NCBI RefSeq assembly: GCF_900115715.1
Contig: NZ_FOXM01000001.1
Coordinates: 62,001 to 126,000, forward strand
Reading direction: 5' to 3'
DNA length: 64,000 nucleotides
Source: Geopseudomonas sagittaria
GTDB taxonomy: Bacteria; Pseudomonadota; Gammaproteobacteria; Pseudomonadales; Pseudomonadaceae
Position numbers and translations under genes: made by a program. Positions 62,981 through 64,000 of this stretch are shown here, piece after piece. The notes beneath the pieces were generated by a model. The model worked only from the letters and a program-made list of their open reading frames with translations. It searched no databases and was not told the origin of the DNA. Positions within the stretch are counted from its first letter, which is position 1; each line of letters opens with the position of its first letter.

Positions 62981-64000
62981 TTACCTCAGCTTCAGGGTGG
63001 ACAGGCCGATCAGCACCAGCACCACGGTGATGATCCAGAAGCGCACGATCACCCGCGGCTCGGGCCAGCCCTTGAGTTCGAAATGGTGGTGGATCGGCGC
63101 CATGCGGAACACCCGGCGCCCGGTCAGCTTGAACGAGGCGACCTGGATCACCACCGACAGGGTTTCCATGACGAACACCCCGCCCATGATGAACAGCACC
63201 AGCTCCTGGCGGACGATCACCGCGATGGTGCCCAGCGCGGCGCCGAGGGCCAGGGCACCGACGTCGCCCATGAATACCTGGGCCGGATAGGTGTTGAACC
63301 ACAGGAAGCCCAGGCCGGCACCGATCAGCGCGCCGCAGAACACGATCAGCTCGCCGGCGCCCGGCACGTAGGGAATCAGCAGGTATTCGGCGAAGCGCAC
63401 GTTGCCCGCCAGGTAGCAGAAGATGCCCAGGGCGCCGCCGACCAGCACCGTCGGCAGGATTGCCAGGCCGTCGAGGCCGTCGGTGAGGTTCACCGCGTTG
63501 CTCGAGCCGACGATGACGAAGTAGGTCAGCACCACGAAGAGGATCCCCAGGGGGATCTCGATGTTCTTCAGCAGCGGCAGGAACAGGGTGGTTTCCACCG
63601 GGGTGGCAGCGGTCAGGTAGAGGAACAGCGCGGCGCCGAGACCGAACACCGACTGCCAGAAATACTTCCAGCGGCTCGGCAGGCCGCGGGAGTTCTTCTC
63701 GATCACCTTGCGGTAGTCGTCGACCCAGCCGATGGCGCCGAACAGCAGGGTCACCGCCAGCACCACCCACACGTAGCGGTTGGCGAGGTCGGCCCACAGC
63801 AGGGTGCTGATGGCGATGGAGGACAGGATCAGCGCGCCACCCATGGTCGGCGTGCCCTTCTTCGACAGGTGCGACTGCGGACCGTCGTCGCGCACCGCCT
63901 GGCCGATCTGGCGGCTGCGCAGGGTGTTGATCATCCAGGGACCCAGCCACAGCGACAGGGCCAGCGCGGTGAGCACGCCGAGGATCCCGCGCATGGTCAG
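62981..64000 (-). CDS. mraY: Phospho-MurNAc-pentapeptide transferase (5' end beyond the window)
   Basis: Forms lipid I from UDP-MurNAc-pentapeptide and undecaprenyl phosphate. About 340 codons are visible and the frame runs off the right edge; MraY is usually about 360 residues, so some 20 N-terminal residues are missing. Visible signatures: [29 protein letters not shown], the catalytic [14 protein letters not shown], and [20 protein letters not shown]. Many membrane helices. Visible codons at the edge read LTMRGILGV, so the internal ATG at 63994 is not the true start. Confidence 0.95.
   Translation of the reverse strand: MTMRGILGVLTALALSLWLGPWMINTLRSRQIGQAVRDDGPQSHLSKKGTPTMGGALILSSIAISTLLWADLANRYVWVVLAVTLLFGAIGWVDDYRKVIEKNSRGLPSRWKYFWQSVFGLGAALFLYLTAATPVETTLFLPLLKNIEIPLGILFVVLTYFVIVGSSNAVNLTDGLDGLAILPTVLVGGALGIFCYLAGNVRFAEYLLIPYVPGAGELIVFCGALIGAGLGFLWFNTYPAQVFMGDVGALALGAALGTIAVIVRQELVLFIMGGVFVMETLSVVIQVASFKLTGRRVFRMAPIHHHFELKGWPEPRVIVRFWIITVVLVLIGLSTLKLR

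Overview
The window is a GC-rich bacterial chromosome segment with the protein families and gene order of a Pseudomonas of the P. aeruginosa lineage. Points supporting this are bifA beside sodB, the colRS-inaA cluster, the olsB-olsA pair, yajQ-ampG, and mraY-murD-ftsW-murG-murC-ddlB-ftsQAZ-lpxC leading through dciA and an M23 peptidase to secA and argJ. The order resembles the PA4316-PA4415 stretch of strain PAO1 as I remember it; no search was run. About 60 genes cover nearly the whole window. I see no rRNA, tRNA, CRISPR array, insertion sequence or prophage, and no gene-free gap over 300 bp. It reads as conserved core chromosome.

Layout. 1-1414: sbcB (exonuclease I), cut by the left edge. 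1540-8469: a tightly overlapping six-gene operon of RDD, SpoIIM-like, DUF4129, DUF4350, MoxR ATPase and DUF58 proteins, a conserved but poorly understood envelope system. 8600-12821: a double-domain universal stress protein, pyruvate kinase and class I fumarase, followed by a 33-residue ORF. 13102-18697: a phospholipase D family enzyme, a di-iron MBL-fold (ODP-like) protein, ornithine-lipid genes olsB-olsA, ACP phosphodiesterase and an old yellow enzyme. 18773-24821: two unknown proteins, divergent argP/argO, sodB and the c-di-GMP phosphodiesterase bifA. 24834-31654: a GIDE/EF-hand membrane protein with LemA, then an exported four-gene operon (imelysin, di-heme protein, second imelysin, Tat-exported DUF1513 protein) with AT-rich palindromes that may be metal-responsive operators.

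31721-38163: a small membrane protein, an InaA-type kinase, a methyltransferase, the ColS-ColR metal-sensing system, groES-groEL behind a sigma-32-like promoter, and fxsA. 38446-46746: a short-chain dehydrogenase, a DUF481 outer-membrane protein, an alkyltransferase-like repair protein, the muropeptide permease ampG, yajQ, a response regulator with a degenerate GGDEF domain, a panE-type reductase, a PduO-type adenosyltransferase with a DUF3820 protein, and a Nudix-ThiE fusion. 46844-64000: argJ, secA, an M23 peptidase divergent from dciA, and the dcw division and peptidoglycan cluster running leftwards from mraY (cut by the right edge) to ftsZ and lpxC.

Much of the window serves the envelope: peptidoglycan precursors (mraY to ddlB), septation (ftsW, Q, A, Z), lipid A (lpxC), ornithine lipids (olsBA), muropeptide recycling (ampG), protein export (secA) and metal sensing (colRS). 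The least explained pieces are the MoxR-DUF58 operon, the LemA/GIDE-EF-hand pair, the imelysin/di-heme/DUF1513 operon, the ODP-like protein and a 13-bp hairpin between ftsZ and lpxC.
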